Source of the DNA: Mariniflexile litorale
GTDB lineage: Bacteria > Bacteroidota > Bacteroidia > Flavobacteriales > Flavobacteriaceae
DNA length: 64,000 nucleotides
Reading direction: 5' to 3'
Assembly (NCBI RefSeq): GCF_031128465.2
Contig: NZ_CP155618.1
Coordinates: forward strand, 2,055,501-2,119,500
The notes beneath the pieces were generated by a model that was not told the DNA's origin, searched no databases, and saw only the letters and a program-made list of their open reading frames with translations. Position 1 is the first letter of the stretch. Every line of letters begins with the position of its first letter. A program made the position numbers and the translations under genes. Positions 18,251-27,459 of this stretch are shown here, in pieces.

Positions 18251-18280
18251 TTGATACTTCTAAATGAAAACATATATTCG
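18251..18280 (+). promoter_or_regulatory. Promoter of the collagen-like lipoprotein genes
   Basis: TTG (18251-18253) is followed by 19 bases and TATATTCG (18273-18280), one base from TAnnTTTG. The lipoprotein start codon lies 30 bases further on. Confidence 0.6.
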
Positions 18281-18310
18281 CCTCAATATTAACTTAAACC
18301 AAATTTAATT

Positions 18311-18997
18311 ATGAAAAAAAATTATTTAAAAATTATTAGTAAAACTATTTTAATCACTTGTTTAGGAGTTTTTCTTATTAGTTGTGAAGGTGAAGATGGA
18401 ATTAATGGAGAAAATGGAATTAATGGAGAGCAAGGAATAGATGGAGAAAATGGAATTAATGGAGAGAATGGTGTTGGCTTTGATGAGTTAGTAAAGTACG
18501 GCTCTATAACAATAAATGTAGCAGGAACAAGACCTGATGATGTAGCTTTTACGCAGGAGCATGAATTTAGGTTTATACCCAACTATAGTGGTTCAAACGA
18601 TGTTTCTTTTGAAGATTCGGATATTGAATTCGATGTCACACGATTTATTAATACTCCTGATGCTGATAGTAATAATTCTATTTATGCTTATTTAGGAGTT
18701 GAGGATGCAGGATTAGAAACTCAAAGCTTTTATTTTGAAATCGAATTTAATGGTTTTTCAATAGTTTCAGATGATTTAAAATATTTTCAATTGTGGGGGT
18801 ATTATTCATCGGAAAACTCTGATGTAACTAATTTTAGCATCACAAACTATAGCTTTAATGATACTACTAATAATCTAACCTACTCTTTTACCATGGATAT
18901 TGAAGAAGATGTGGCTACAGGTAACGATTTAACAGTGTCTGGTACTGTTAATGTAATCGTTTTGGAGCGTCTACAAAGCGGTCCTATTCTTTTATAG
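18311..18997 (+). CDS. Collagen-like repeat lipoprotein, copy 1
   Basis: This 228-residue protein has a lipoprotein signal peptide (MKKNYLKIISKTILITCLG, lipobox LISC, Cys25). About ten Gly-X-Y triplets follow (GED GIN GEN GIN GEQ GID and so on, to about residue 55), then a beta-rich domain of about 170 residues without a recognisable family. Gly-X-Y runs without Pro can still form bacterial triple-helical stalks, so a trimeric surface stalk with a C-terminal head is a reasonable inference. The acidic residues after the Cys (EGED) would suit surface export in Bacteroidota. It is the first of three tandem paralogues and lies nearest the promoter and direct repeats. Its function is not recognised. 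Confidence 0.8.
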   Translation: MKKNYLKIISKTILITCLGVFLISCEGEDGINGENGINGEQGIDGENGINGENGVGFDELVKYGSITINVAGTRPDDVAFTQEHEFRFIPNYSGSNDVSFEDSDIEFDVTRFINTPDADSNNSIYAYLGVEDAGLETQSFYFEIEFNGFSIVSDDLKYFQLWGYYSSENSDVTNFSITNYSFNDTTNNLTYSFTMDIEEDVATGNDLTVSGTVNVIVLERLQSGPILL

Positions 18998-19059
18998 ATA
19001 ATATGCATTTATATTTTATCTAACCCAAAAAGATAAATAATATTAAACCAAATTTAATT

Positions 19060-19743
19060 ATGAAAAAAAATTATTTAAAAATTATTAGTAAAACTATTTT
19101 AGTCAGTTGTTTAGGAGTTTTTCTTATTAGTTGTGAAGGTGAAGATGGAATTAATGGAGAGAATGGAATTAATGGAGAGCAGGGAATAGATGGAGAAAAT
19201 GGAATTAATGGAGAGAATGGCGTTGGCTTTAATGAATTAGCAAAATACGGCTCTGTAACAGTAAATGTAGCAGGAACAAGGTCTGATGATGTTGCTTTTA
19301 CGCAGGAGCACGAATTCAGGTTTATAAATAATGACAATGATGAAAATGATGTTTATTTTGGAAATTCGGATATTTATTTTGAAATAGGACGATTTTTTAA
19401 TACTCCTGATGCAGACTATAATAATTCTATATTAACTCAATTAGAAGTTAAGGATGCAGGGTTAGAAACTCAAAGCTTTTCTTTTGCAATCGAATTATGG
19501 GGTTTTTCAGTAGTTTCAGAAGATTTAAAATATTTTATATTCGACGACGAAAACAGCATATATACATCTGATGACCCTGGAGTAACGAATTTTAGTATCA
19601 CAAACTATAGCTTTAATGATACTACTAATAGAATAACTTACTCTTTTACCATGGATATTGAAGAAGATAATACTACAGGTAATAGTTTAACAGTTTCTGG
19701 TACTGTTAATGCAATCGTTTTAGAGAACATTCAAGATAAATAA
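19060..19743 (+). CDS. Collagen-like repeat lipoprotein, copy 2
   Basis: This 227-residue paralogue of the preceding gene follows after 62 bases. Signal peptide, lipobox (LISC) and Gly-X-Y stalk are almost identical to copy 1, including the non-coding bases just before the ATG. The C-terminal 45 residues (TNFSITNYSFNDTTN then YSFTMDIEED) are also conserved. The central head (about residues 88-170) diverges, with different acidic and aromatic residues. This conserved-ends, variable-middle pattern suggests duplication followed by diversification or gene conversion. No separate strong promoter is visible, so it probably shares transcription with copy 1. Function unknown. Confidence 0.8.
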   Translation: MKKNYLKIISKTILVSCLGVFLISCEGEDGINGENGINGEQGIDGENGINGENGVGFNELAKYGSVTVNVAGTRSDDVAFTQEHEFRFINNDNDENDVYFGNSDIYFEIGRFFNTPDADYNNSILTQLEVKDAGLETQSFSFAIELWGFSVVSEDLKYFIFDDENSIYTSDDPGVTNFSITNYSFNDTTNRITYSFTMDIEEDNTTGNSLTVSGTVNAIVLENIQDK

Positions 19744-19834
19744 CGGTTCTATTTATTAATATAATATGTAATATATATTCAAATTTTTGTCTAGTCCCAA
19801 AAAAGCGATATATTTTATAAACTTAACTTAAATT

Positions 19835-20506
19835 ATGAAAAAAAATTATTTAAAAATTATTAGCAAAACTATTTTAATTGCTTGTTTAGGGCTTTTTCTT
19901 ACTAGTTGTGAAGATGGTGCAGATGGAATTAATGGAGAGAATGGAATTAATGGAGAGCCTGGGATTAATGGAGAGAATGGAGAAAATGGTTTGGGCTTTG
20001 ATGATTTAGTAAATTACGGTTCTGTAACAGTAAATGTAGCAGGAACCAGGTTTGATGATGTTCCTTTTACACAGGAGCGAGAATTTAGGTTTTTACCTAG
20101 TGATTATGGTGGAAACGATGTCTATTTTGATGACTCGGATATTGTATTTGGGGTGGCAAGATTTTTTAATAGTTTTGATGCAGGACATTCTAATTCTATT
20201 TATGCTCAATTAGAAGTTCAGGATGCAGGATTAGAAACTCAAAGTTTTCATTTTCAAATCAGTTTTGCGGGTTTTTCAGTAGTTTCAGAAGATTTAAAGT
20301 ATTTTGAATTCTACGATTATTATAGTTCAAATAACTCTGATGTTAGTAATTTTAGTATTACAAACTATAGCTTTAATGATACTACTAATAGAATAACTTA
20401 CTCTTTTACCATGGATATTGAAGAAGATAATACTACAGGTAATCCTTTAACAATTTCTGGTACTGTTGATGCAATCGTTTTGGAAAACCTTGAAAATAGA
20501 ACATAA
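19835..20506 (+). CDS. Collagen-like repeat lipoprotein, copy 3
   Basis: This 223-residue third paralogue follows copy 2 after 91 bases. The signal peptide ends in LTSC with the mature protein starting CEDGADG. The Gly-X-Y stalk is slightly altered (GINGEPGINGENGENG, with one Pro in the Y position). The variable middle differs from both other copies, while the C terminus (SITNYSFNDTTNRITYSFTM) matches copy 2 most closely. The 3' flanks of copies 2 and 3 share a phrase (TTCAAATTTTTGTCTAGT), so the duplicated unit included downstream DNA. An intrinsic terminator about 100 bases downstream closes the cluster. Function unknown. Confidence 0.8.
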   Translation: MKKNYLKIISKTILIACLGLFLTSCEDGADGINGENGINGEPGINGENGENGLGFDDLVNYGSVTVNVAGTRFDDVPFTQEREFRFLPSDYGGNDVYFDDSDIVFGVARFFNSFDAGHSNSIYAQLEVQDAGLETQSFHFQISFAGFSVVSEDLKYFEFYDYYSSNNSDVSNFSITNYSFNDTTNRITYSFTMDIEEDNTTGNPLTISGTVDAIVLENLENRT

Positions 20507-20606
20507 CTAAGGGTTCTATTGATTCATATAATATGTGTATGTATTCAAATTTTTGTCTAGTTCAAAATAAGCAACACCTATTATAAAAGAATTAAATGTT
20601 TAAATT

Positions 20607-20644
20607 AAAGCTGAACAAGATAGCGCCTTGTTCAGCTTTTTTTA
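20607..20644 (+). terminator. Intrinsic terminator after the lipoprotein cluster
   Basis: The perfect 13-bp stem AAAGCTGAACAAG / CTTGTTCAGCTTT (20607-20619 / 20627-20639) has a 7-base loop and is followed by a T-run. Confidence 0.85.
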
Positions 20645-20926
20645 TATTTCCTATTGTGCAATATTAATATATGATTTATAGTTTTGGGTAGAGAACTTTA
20701 AGTGAGTGCTTATAAAAATCCCATTTGTATGTTTTTGGAAAAAATTTACTATTTTCAATTCTTACACAATTTTTGGATTACAGTCTATATAAGTAAAACA
20801 ATTGGCACTAAAAATCAAATATGTAAAGCATGTTCGTTTATTGACAATAGAAATTCTATTAATTTTTATTCTAAACAATCAGCTTAATAATATAGTTTGT
20901 GTAATGGAACTTAGCTTTTTTGGAAC
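20645..20926. other. AT-rich spacer between the lipoprotein terminator and the SPOR gene
   Basis: The spacer contains only a short GTG-initiated frame (20702-20887) with no recognisable protein features, which I do not accept as a gene. I see no RNA gene or clear control element. Confidence 0.5.
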
Positions 20927-21331
20927 TTAATTTTTTTTATTTATTGGTTTAAAAATAAAGGCAGATGGAAACTTATTTTTTATTTTATTCAAAGCCCTAT
21001 CTGCTTCTAACCGTGTTCTGAAATTTCCAACCCAAACCTTAAAGTTTGGTGGTTCGTAAATATCAGTAGAATTCCAATCGGAAAAAGAGTTGTTAAATTC
21101 TCTTATAGCCGAATTGGCTCCAGATCTGTTTCCGTTATATATTTGGATTTTATACCTATCGGCATCAGGCTCGTTTTTATTCATTTCTTTTTTAACCTCT
21201 AGCAAAGTGGCTATTTTTTTATCTTGATTTACAACAACACTTCCTTGTTGTGCAAAACAATAGTTTGATGCAGTAATAAAAGCTAAAATACCTAAAGCGC
21301 TAATTTTTAAATTCAATGATTTCATTTTCAA
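20927..21331 (-). CDS. Secreted SPOR-domain protein
   Basis: This 134-residue protein has an N-terminal signal peptide (hydrophobic KISALGILAFITA, likely cleavage after CFA). A C-terminal SPOR-type fold occupies about residues 58-130: YKIQIYNGNRSGANSAIREFN, then FKVWVGNFRTRLEADRALNKIKNKFPSAFIF, the characteristic strand-helix repeat with 'VGNF..R..A'. SPOR domains bind denuded peptidoglycan glycan, often at division sites, so a periplasmic wall-associated role is likely. It is divergent from the actA respiratory operon and convergent with the lipoprotein cluster. Confidence 0.82.
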   Translation of the reverse strand: MKMKSLNLKISALGILAFITASNYCFAQQGSVVVNQDKKIATLLEVKKEMNKNEPDADRYKIQIYNGNRSGANSAIREFNNSFSDWNSTDIYEPPNFKVWVGNFRTRLEADRALNKIKNKFPSAFIFKPINKKN

Positions 21332-21425
21332 ATATATTTATACAAATGTATACGTTATAAACTTAATTTAAGTTGTTTTTATTATTTAGAATCCCTCTAA
21401 ATTATCAATTAACAGTTCCCTAACA

Positions 21426-21456
21426 TTTCTCAAATCGACTTTAAGTATTACTTTTG
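21426..21456 (+). promoter_or_regulatory. Promoter of the act-cox operon
   Basis: TTTC (21426-21429) is followed by 19 bases and TACTTTTG (21449-21456): an exact -7 element and a one-mismatch -33, at the correct spacing, 39 bases before actA. Confidence 0.7.
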
Positions 21457-21494
21457 CGAGAGATTTTTTTAACTGTATTTTTTTCAATTGTTAA

Positions 21495-22832
21495 ATGAAA
21501 AAATCATACCAAAGTTTAGAAGTTAATTTGACCAACAATATGAGAAAGGTGATTCACCGTAAATTAAGCGTAAACATTCTTCGTGTAAGCTTAATTTTAT
21601 TATTAGCGTTTACAACCTCGCTTTCTGCTCAAGGAGATCCAGCAAAAGGGAAATCATTATTTAATGCCAATTGTGCAGCATGTCATCAATTAGATAAGAA
21701 AATGACAGGACCTGCTTTGCGTAATGTAGAAGCACGCTTAGCAGATGCTGAAGGTTTGGATAAAGAATGGATTTATAATTGGATTCATAATAGTTCTGGA
21801 GTGATTAAGTCTGGTGATGCTTACGGAAACAAAGTGTATAATGAGTATGGAGGTGCTGCTATGACAGCGTTTCCACAATTATCAAATGAAGATATTGATA
21901 ACATTCTTGCGTATACTGCAGAGGTGAAAGCCGAAGCACCAGTTGGAGCAACAAGAGCTGCTAGTGCATCAAATGCTAACGCACCAACAGATGGTATTTC
22001 AAATGAAATAATCTTAGGGGCTTTAGCTATTTTATTTATATTATTGGGGACAGGTTTGTATTTGGTAAACAAAACATTGCGCCGTTTTGCATCGGCTCAA
22101 AATGTTGAAGTTCCCGAATCAACAAAAAGAACACCCCTTTGGCAAGCTTTTGTAAAAAACCAATTTTTAATGTTGGTTGTGGCCATATTCTTTTTATTGT
22201 CTAGTGCCTATTTTGTGTATGGTTATTTAATGCAAGTAGGTATAGATCAAGGGTATCAACCAGTTCAGCCTATTCATTTTTCGCATAAAATTCATGCTGG
22301 TGATAATGGTATTGATTGTAAATACTGTCACTCTTCTGCGAGAACAAGTAAGACCTCAGGAATCCCTTCATTAAATGTTTGTATGAACTGTCATAAATCA
22401 ATTTATGAATACAATGGAGAAACAACGCCAGAACATTCAAAAGAGTTCTATGATAGAGAAATTAAAAAGTTATATAAAGCGGCAGGATGGGATGATGCTG
22501 AGCAAAAATATACTGGTAATTCACAGCCTGTAAAATGGGTTCGTATTCATAATTTACCCGATTTCGTTTATTTTAACCATTCACAGCACGTTACAGTGGC
22601 GGGGGTTGAATGTCAAACATGTCATGGTCCTATCGAAGAAATGGAAGTGGTTTCTCAACATGCACCATTAACAATGGGTTGGTGTATTGAATGTCACAGA
22701 ACTACCGATGTTAACGTAAAAGATAATGCTTATTATACTAAAATTCATGAAGAATTATCTAAAAAGTATGGTGTAGATAAGTTAACGGCGGCTCAAATGG
22801 GTGGCTTAGAATGTGGAAAATGCCACTATTAA
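21495..22832 (+). CDS. actA: Alternative complex III subunit ActA, multihaem cytochrome c with extra N-terminal cytochrome domain
   Basis: This 445-residue protein has six CXXCH haem sites. One is in an N-terminal class-I cytochrome domain (CAACH near 60, followed by TGPAL and a later axial Met candidate). Five are in the C-terminal ActA domain (near 275, 296, 372, 397 and 440). Two membrane segments (about 172-195 and 220-243) separate the parts. It passes electrons from the quinol-oxidising core to the terminal oxidase or soluble cytochrome. The first gene of actABCDEF-coxBA. The annotated start (21495) precedes the signal peptide by 15 residues; Met16 (21540, MRKVIHRKLSVNILRV) gives a cleaner signal peptide and is a strong alternative. 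Confidence 0.92.
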   Translation: MKKSYQSLEVNLTNNMRKVIHRKLSVNILRVSLILLLAFTTSLSAQGDPAKGKSLFNANCAACHQLDKKMTGPALRNVEARLADAEGLDKEWIYNWIHNSSGVIKSGDAYGNKVYNEYGGAAMTAFPQLSNEDIDNILAYTAEVKAEAPVGATRAASASNANAPTDGISNEIILGALAILFILLGTGLYLVNKTLRRFASAQNVEVPESTKRTPLWQAFVKNQFLMLVVAIFFLLSSAYFVYGYLMQVGIDQGYQPVQPIHFSHKIHAGDNGIDCKYCHSSARTSKTSGIPSLNVCMNCHKSIYEYNGETTPEHSKEFYDREIKKLYKAAGWDDAEQKYTGNSQPVKWVRIHNLPDFVYFNHSQHVTVAGVECQTCHGPIEEMEVVSQHAPLTMGWCIECHRTTDVNVKDNAYYTKIHEELSKKYGVDKLTAAQMGGLECGKCHY

Positions 22833-22865
22833 TAAATTTAATAAGAAGTAATTCAATTATATAAT

Positions 22866-25800
22866 ATGTCATCAAACAAGAAATACTGGAAAAGTGTTGA
22901 AGAGCTAAACGAGAATAGTTCTATTGTTGAGACGCTAAAACAAAACGAGTTTGTAGATCAAATTCCAACTGATGAATTTTTAGGTAATAAAGATACATTG
23001 GAGGCAACCTCTACAACACGTCGCGATTTCTTAAAATATGTAGGTTTTAGTACCGCTGCTGCGTCTTTAGCTGCATGTGAAGGACCTGTTGTTAAATCTA
23101 TTCCATATGTAGTACAACCTCAAGAAATTATTCCTGGTGTTGCTAACTATTATGCAACAACTATTGCAGATGGATTTGATTTTGCTAGTGTTTTAGTTAA
23201 AACGCGTGAAGGTCGTCCAATTAAAATTGAAAATAATGCTTTAGCGGCTACTAATGGTAGTGCTAATGCTAGAGTAAATGCTTCAGTTTTAGGGTTGTAT
23301 GATAGTTTAAGAGTGCAAAGTCCTAAAAAAGGGGATGCCTCTATTTCTTGGAGTACTTTTGATAAGGAAACCAATCAAAAATTAACCGATTTAAAAGTAG
23401 CTGGTAAAGAAATTGTGTTATTAACACAAACTTTTGCGAGTCCTTCTACAGGAAAGTTAATTTCAGAATTTAAAGAAAAATATGGTAATGTTCGTCATGT
23501 AGTATACGATGCTATTTCAGAATCGACTGCATTAGATGCTTACCAAGCAAAATACGGAGAGCGTGCTTTAGCTAATTACGATTTTTCTAAAGCTATGACG
23601 ATTGTTTCTGTTGGTGCCGATTTCTTAGGTGATTGGCAAGGAGGAGGTTTTGATTCAGGATACTCGAAAAATAGAATTCCACAAAACGGTAAAATGTCGC
23701 GCCATATTCAGTTTGAGTCTAATATGTCTTTAACGGGAGCAAATGCAGATAAACGAGTGCCATTAACACCAAGCGAGCAAAAAGTAGCCTTAGCTAAATT
23801 ATATAGTTATGTTGTTGGAGGTTCTGTTTCAGGAAGCTTGCCGGCACATGTACAAGAAGCTGTTAAAAAGGCAGCAGAGCAATTAAAAAAAGCAGGTAGT
23901 GAAGCTGTTGTAATAACAGGAATTCAAGACATAAATGCACAAACTGTTGCTTTAGAAATAAATGAGTTTTTAAAAAGTAAAGCGTTTGATGCCAAAACAC
24001 CTGTAAAAACAAGACAAGGTAGTGATAAAGCTGTTTTAAATTTAGTTGCCGATATGAAGGCAGGTAAAGTGGGCGCTATTATTATGAGTGGTGTAAATCC
24101 ATTATACACATTACCTAATGCTTCTGATTTTGCGGAAGGATTAAAGAAAACAGAATTATCGATAGCGTTCTCAATGAAAGTTGATGAAACGTCTTCAAAA
24201 ACACAATATATTGCTGCTGCACCTCATTATTTAGAAGCTTGGGGTGATGTTGAAATTAAAAAAGGACATTACGCTTTAACACAACCAGCTATTCGTCCGC
24301 TATTCAATACCAGACAATTTCAAGAGGCTTTGTTAAAATGGACAGGAAATGATGTTTCTTACCATGATTATATTAAAGAGGCTTGGGGTTCAACTATATT
24401 AGGAGGTAGCTCGTTTAACCAAGCATTACATGATGGTTTTTATGTGGGTGAAATAGCAACAGTTACTGAAGAGGTAGGCAAAGATTCTGACTTATTTGGA
24501 GTTGAAGCAGAAATACCTTCAGGAAATACGGCTAGCGCTTTAGCTGCTTCGGCAAAAAAATCTGGTTTAGAATTATCATTATATACCAAAGTGGGTATGG
24601 GTGACGGGCAACAAGCCAATAACCCATGGTTACAAGAATTTCCAGATCCAATTACAAGAGCCTCTTGGGATAACTATTTAACTATTTCTAAAGCTGATGC
24701 TGATGCATTAGGTTTAATAAATAAGCATGTTGCAAATGGCGCATTAAATGGTAGTTATGCTAAAGTGACTGTAAATGGTAAGTCTATTACGGCTCCTGTT
24801 ATGATTCAGCCAGGACAAGCAAAAGGTTCAGTTGGTTTATCTTTCGGTTATGGTAGAACTGCAGGTTTAAAAGAAGAAATGCAAACAGGTGTAAATGCTT
24901 ATGCTTTATACCAAAACTTTAATACAGCACAAAACGTTACTATTGAAGCAGTTTCAGGAGAACATGAATTTGCATCAGTACAGTTACATAATACCTTGAT
25001 GGGTCGTGGAGACATCATTAAAGAAACTTCTTTAGAGATTTTCAATACTAAAGATAAAAAACACTGGAATGCTATTCCGATGGTATCTTTAAATCATAAA
25101 GAAACTCCAGTGACTTCACCAGACGTCGATTTATGGGATGAATTTGATCGTTCTATTGGGCATCACTTCAACTTATCAATCGATTTAAATGCGTGTACAG
25201 GTTGTGGCTCATGTGTTATAGCATGTCATGCTGAAAATAATGTACCTGTTGTTGGTAAAACTGAAGTACGTCGTAGCCGTGATATGCACTGGTTACGTAT
25301 TGATAGATATTACTCATCTGAGGAATCTTTTGAAGGTGATAATGAGAAAAAGGATAATATTTCTGGTTTAGGAAGTTCTTTAAGCGAATTTGGTGAAATG
25401 GAGCATGCATCTGTAAACCCACAAGTAGCTTTCCAACCAGTAATGTGTCAACACTGTAATCATGCACCTTGTGAAACTGTTTGTCCTGTGGCAGCAACAT
25501 CACACGGTCGTCAAGGTCAAAACCAAATGGCATACAACCGTTGTGTAGGTACAAGATATTGTGCTAACAACTGTCCTTATAAAGTACGTCGTTTCAACTG
25601 GTTCTTATACAATGGTAATGATGAATTCGATTATCATATGAATGATGATTTAGGTCGTATGGTATTGAATCCAGATGTGGTGGTTCGTTCTCGTGGTGTT
25701 ATGGAAAAATGTTCTATGTGTATTCAGAAAACACAAAAAACCATTCTTGATGCAAAACGTGATGGACGTGAAATTAAAGATGGTGAATTCCAAACCGCAT

Positions 25801-25970
25801 GTTCTGCAGCTTGTAGTAGTGGTGCTATGGTATTTGGAGACATTAACGATAAAGAAAGTCAAGTTGCAAAACTTAAAGAAGATAATCGTATGTATCACTT
25901 GTTAGAGAGCGTAGGGACAAAACCAAACGTGATGTATCAAACAAAAGTGAGAAATACAACGGAAGCATAA
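22866..25970 (+). CDS. actB: Alternative complex III subunit ActB, molybdopterin-oxidoreductase-like iron-sulfur protein
   Basis: This 1,034-residue protein has a Tat-type signal (TTRRDFLKYVGFSTAAA near residue 50) ending in a lipobox (LAAC), so it is exported folded and probably lipid-anchored. The middle part (80-740) resembles molybdopterin oxidoreductases. In ACIII this domain carries no Mo cofactor; that is established for the family. The C-terminal part is a ferredoxin-like domain with four cysteine clusters: CTGCGSCVIAC near 777, CQHCNHAPCETVCPV near 860, CVGTRYCANNCPY near 893, and CSMCIQKTQ followed by CSAACSSGA. These form the iron-sulfur wire. It lies 33 bases after actA. Confidence 0.95.
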   Translation: MSSNKKYWKSVEELNENSSIVETLKQNEFVDQIPTDEFLGNKDTLEATSTTRRDFLKYVGFSTAAASLAACEGPVVKSIPYVVQPQEIIPGVANYYATTIADGFDFASVLVKTREGRPIKIENNALAATNGSANARVNASVLGLYDSLRVQSPKKGDASISWSTFDKETNQKLTDLKVAGKEIVLLTQTFASPSTGKLISEFKEKYGNVRHVVYDAISESTALDAYQAKYGERALANYDFSKAMTIVSVGADFLGDWQGGGFDSGYSKNRIPQNGKMSRHIQFESNMSLTGANADKRVPLTPSEQKVALAKLYSYVVGGSVSGSLPAHVQEAVKKAAEQLKKAGSEAVVITGIQDINAQTVALEINEFLKSKAFDAKTPVKTRQGSDKAVLNLVADMKAGKVGAIIMSGVNPLYTLPNASDFAEGLKKTELSIAFSMKVDETSSKTQYIAAAPHYLEAWGDVEIKKGHYALTQPAIRPLFNTRQFQEALLKWTGNDVSYHDYIKEAWGSTILGGSSFNQALHDGFYVGEIATVTEEVGKDSDLFGVEAEIPSGNTASALAASAKKSGLELSLYTKVGMGDGQQANNPWLQEFPDPITRASWDNYLTISKADADALGLINKHVANGALNGSYAKVTVNGKSITAPVMIQPGQAKGSVGLSFGYGRTAGLKEEMQTGVNAYALYQNFNTAQNVTIEAVSGEHEFASVQLHNTLMGRGDIIKETSLEIFNTKDKKHWNAIPMVSLNHKETPVTSPDVDLWDEFDRSIGHHFNLSIDLNACTGCGSCVIACHAENNVPVVGKTEVRRSRDMHWLRIDRYYSSEESFEGDNEKKDNISGLGSSLSEFGEMEHASVNPQVAFQPVMCQHCNHAPCETVCPVAATSHGRQGQNQMAYNRCVGTRYCANNCPYKVRRFNWFLYNGNDEFDYHMNDDLGRMVLNPDVVVRSRGVMEKCSMCIQKTQKTILDAKRDGREIKDGEFQTACSAACSSGAMVFGDINDKESQVAKLKEDNRMYHLLESVGTKPNVMYQTKVRNTTEA

Positions 25971-25998
25971 ATCTAATTAAAGAATCAATTATATAATT

Positions 25999-27456
25999 AT
26001 GGCGTCTCATTACGAAGCACCTATTAGAAGACCCTTAGTTACAGGCGAAAAATCATACCACGACGTTACTGTGGATGTGGCAAGACCTGTTGAAGGCAAA
26101 GCAAATAAACAATGGTGGATAGTATTCTCTATAGCACTAGCTGCGTTCCTTTGGGGAATAGGGTGTATAATTTATACGATATCGACAGGTATTGGAACTT
26201 GGGGTTTGAATAAAACCGTTGGTTGGGCTTGGGATATTACTAACTTCGTTTGGTGGGTTGGTATTGGTCATGCAGGAACACTTATTTCTGCAGTACTTTT
26301 ACTGTTCCGTCAAAAATGGAGAATGGCCATTAACCGCTCAGCAGAGGCGATGACTATTTTCTCTGTAGTGCAAGCAGGTTTGTTCCCAATTATTCATATG
26401 GGTCGTCCTTGGTTAGCTTATTGGGTGTTACCAATACCCAATCAATTTGGGTCGTTATGGGTAAACTTTAACTCTCCATTACTTTGGGATGTATTTGCGA
26501 TTTCAACCTATTTGTCTGTATCATTAGTTTTCTGGTGGACAGGTTTATTGCCCGATTTCGCTATGTTACGTGATAGAGCCATCAAACCTTTTCAAAAGAA
26601 AATATATTCTCTATTGAGTTTTGGTTGGTCTGGAAGAGCAAAAGATTGGCAACGTTTTGAAGAAGTGTCTTTGGTTCTTGCTGGTTTAGCAACACCCCTT
26701 GTACTATCTGTACACACTATTGTATCTTTTGACTTTGCAACTTCGGTTATTCCTGGTTGGCATACCACTATATTCCCTCCATATTTTGTTGCTGGGGCGG
26801 TATTCTCGGGATTTGCCATGGTAAATACACTTCTTATTATTATGAGAAAAGTATGTAACCTAGAAGATTATATCACCGTTCAACATATCGAATTAATGAA
26901 CATTGTAATCATGATTACAGGTTCTATTGTAGGTGTGGCTTATATTACAGAATTGTTTATTGCCTGGTATTCTGGTGTAGAATATGAACAATATGCATTC
27001 TTAAATAGAGCAACTGGACCTTACTGGTGGGCGTATTGGGCGATGATGTCTTGTAACGTATTCTCTCCACAATTTATGTGGTTTAAAAAACTAAGAACGA
27101 GTATCATGTTCTCATTCTTTATATCAATTGTGGTAAATATAGGTATGTGGTTTGAACGTTTTGTAATTATCGTAACCTCATTGCATAGAGATTATTTACC
27201 GTCTTCATGGACGATGTTCTCTCCTACATTTGTAGATATAGGTATTTTTATTGGTACTATTGGATTCTTCTTTGTATTATTCTTATTATATTCTAGAACA
27301 TTCCCTGTAATTGCACAGGCTGAGGTGAAAACTATTTTAAAATCATCAGGAGAACGTTATAAAAACATTAGAGAAAGAGGTGATAGTTTAGTAGGAACAG
27401 GAGCAGATGCAAGAACCTCTGGTGATAAAGTAATTAACAACAAAAACGAAGCGTAG
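25999..27456 (+). CDS. actC: Alternative complex III subunit ActC, NrfD-like quinol-interacting membrane subunit
   Basis: This 485-residue polytopic protein of the NrfD/PsrC family has about ten transmembrane helices, beginning with a segment near residue 35 (QWWIVFSIALAAFLWGIG). Family features include WWVGIGHAGTLISA near 90 and FPIIHMGRPWLAYW near 130, in the likely quinol-site region. The cytoplasmic C-terminal tail is charged. In ACIII, ActC and ActF form the membrane core, oxidising menaquinol. It lies 28 bases after actB and 3 bases before actD. Confidence 0.95.
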   Translation: MASHYEAPIRRPLVTGEKSYHDVTVDVARPVEGKANKQWWIVFSIALAAFLWGIGCIIYTISTGIGTWGLNKTVGWAWDITNFVWWVGIGHAGTLISAVLLLFRQKWRMAINRSAEAMTIFSVVQAGLFPIIHMGRPWLAYWVLPIPNQFGSLWVNFNSPLLWDVFAISTYLSVSLVFWWTGLLPDFAMLRDRAIKPFQKKIYSLLSFGWSGRAKDWQRFEEVSLVLAGLATPLVLSVHTIVSFDFATSVIPGWHTTIFPPYFVAGAVFSGFAMVNTLLIIMRKVCNLEDYITVQHIELMNIVIMITGSIVGVAYITELFIAWYSGVEYEQYAFLNRATGPYWWAYWAMMSCNVFSPQFMWFKKLRTSIMFSFFISIVVNIGMWFERFVIIVTSLHRDYLPSSWTMFSPTFVDIGIFIGTIGFFFVLFLLYSRTFPVIAQAEVKTILKSSGERYKNIRERGDSLVGTGADARTSGDKVINNKNEA

Positions 27457-27459
27457 GCA

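Noticed and set aside
18314-19845. Phase variation by slippage at the A8 run after each lipoprotein ATG
   Set aside because: The run is only eight A in an AT-rich genome and all three copies are in frame. There is no evidence of length variation in one sequence.
20702-20887. GTG-initiated 61-codon frame downstream of the lipoprotein cluster
   Set aside because: It has no recognisable motif, AT-rich codon content typical of non-coding DNA, no promoter and no RBS.
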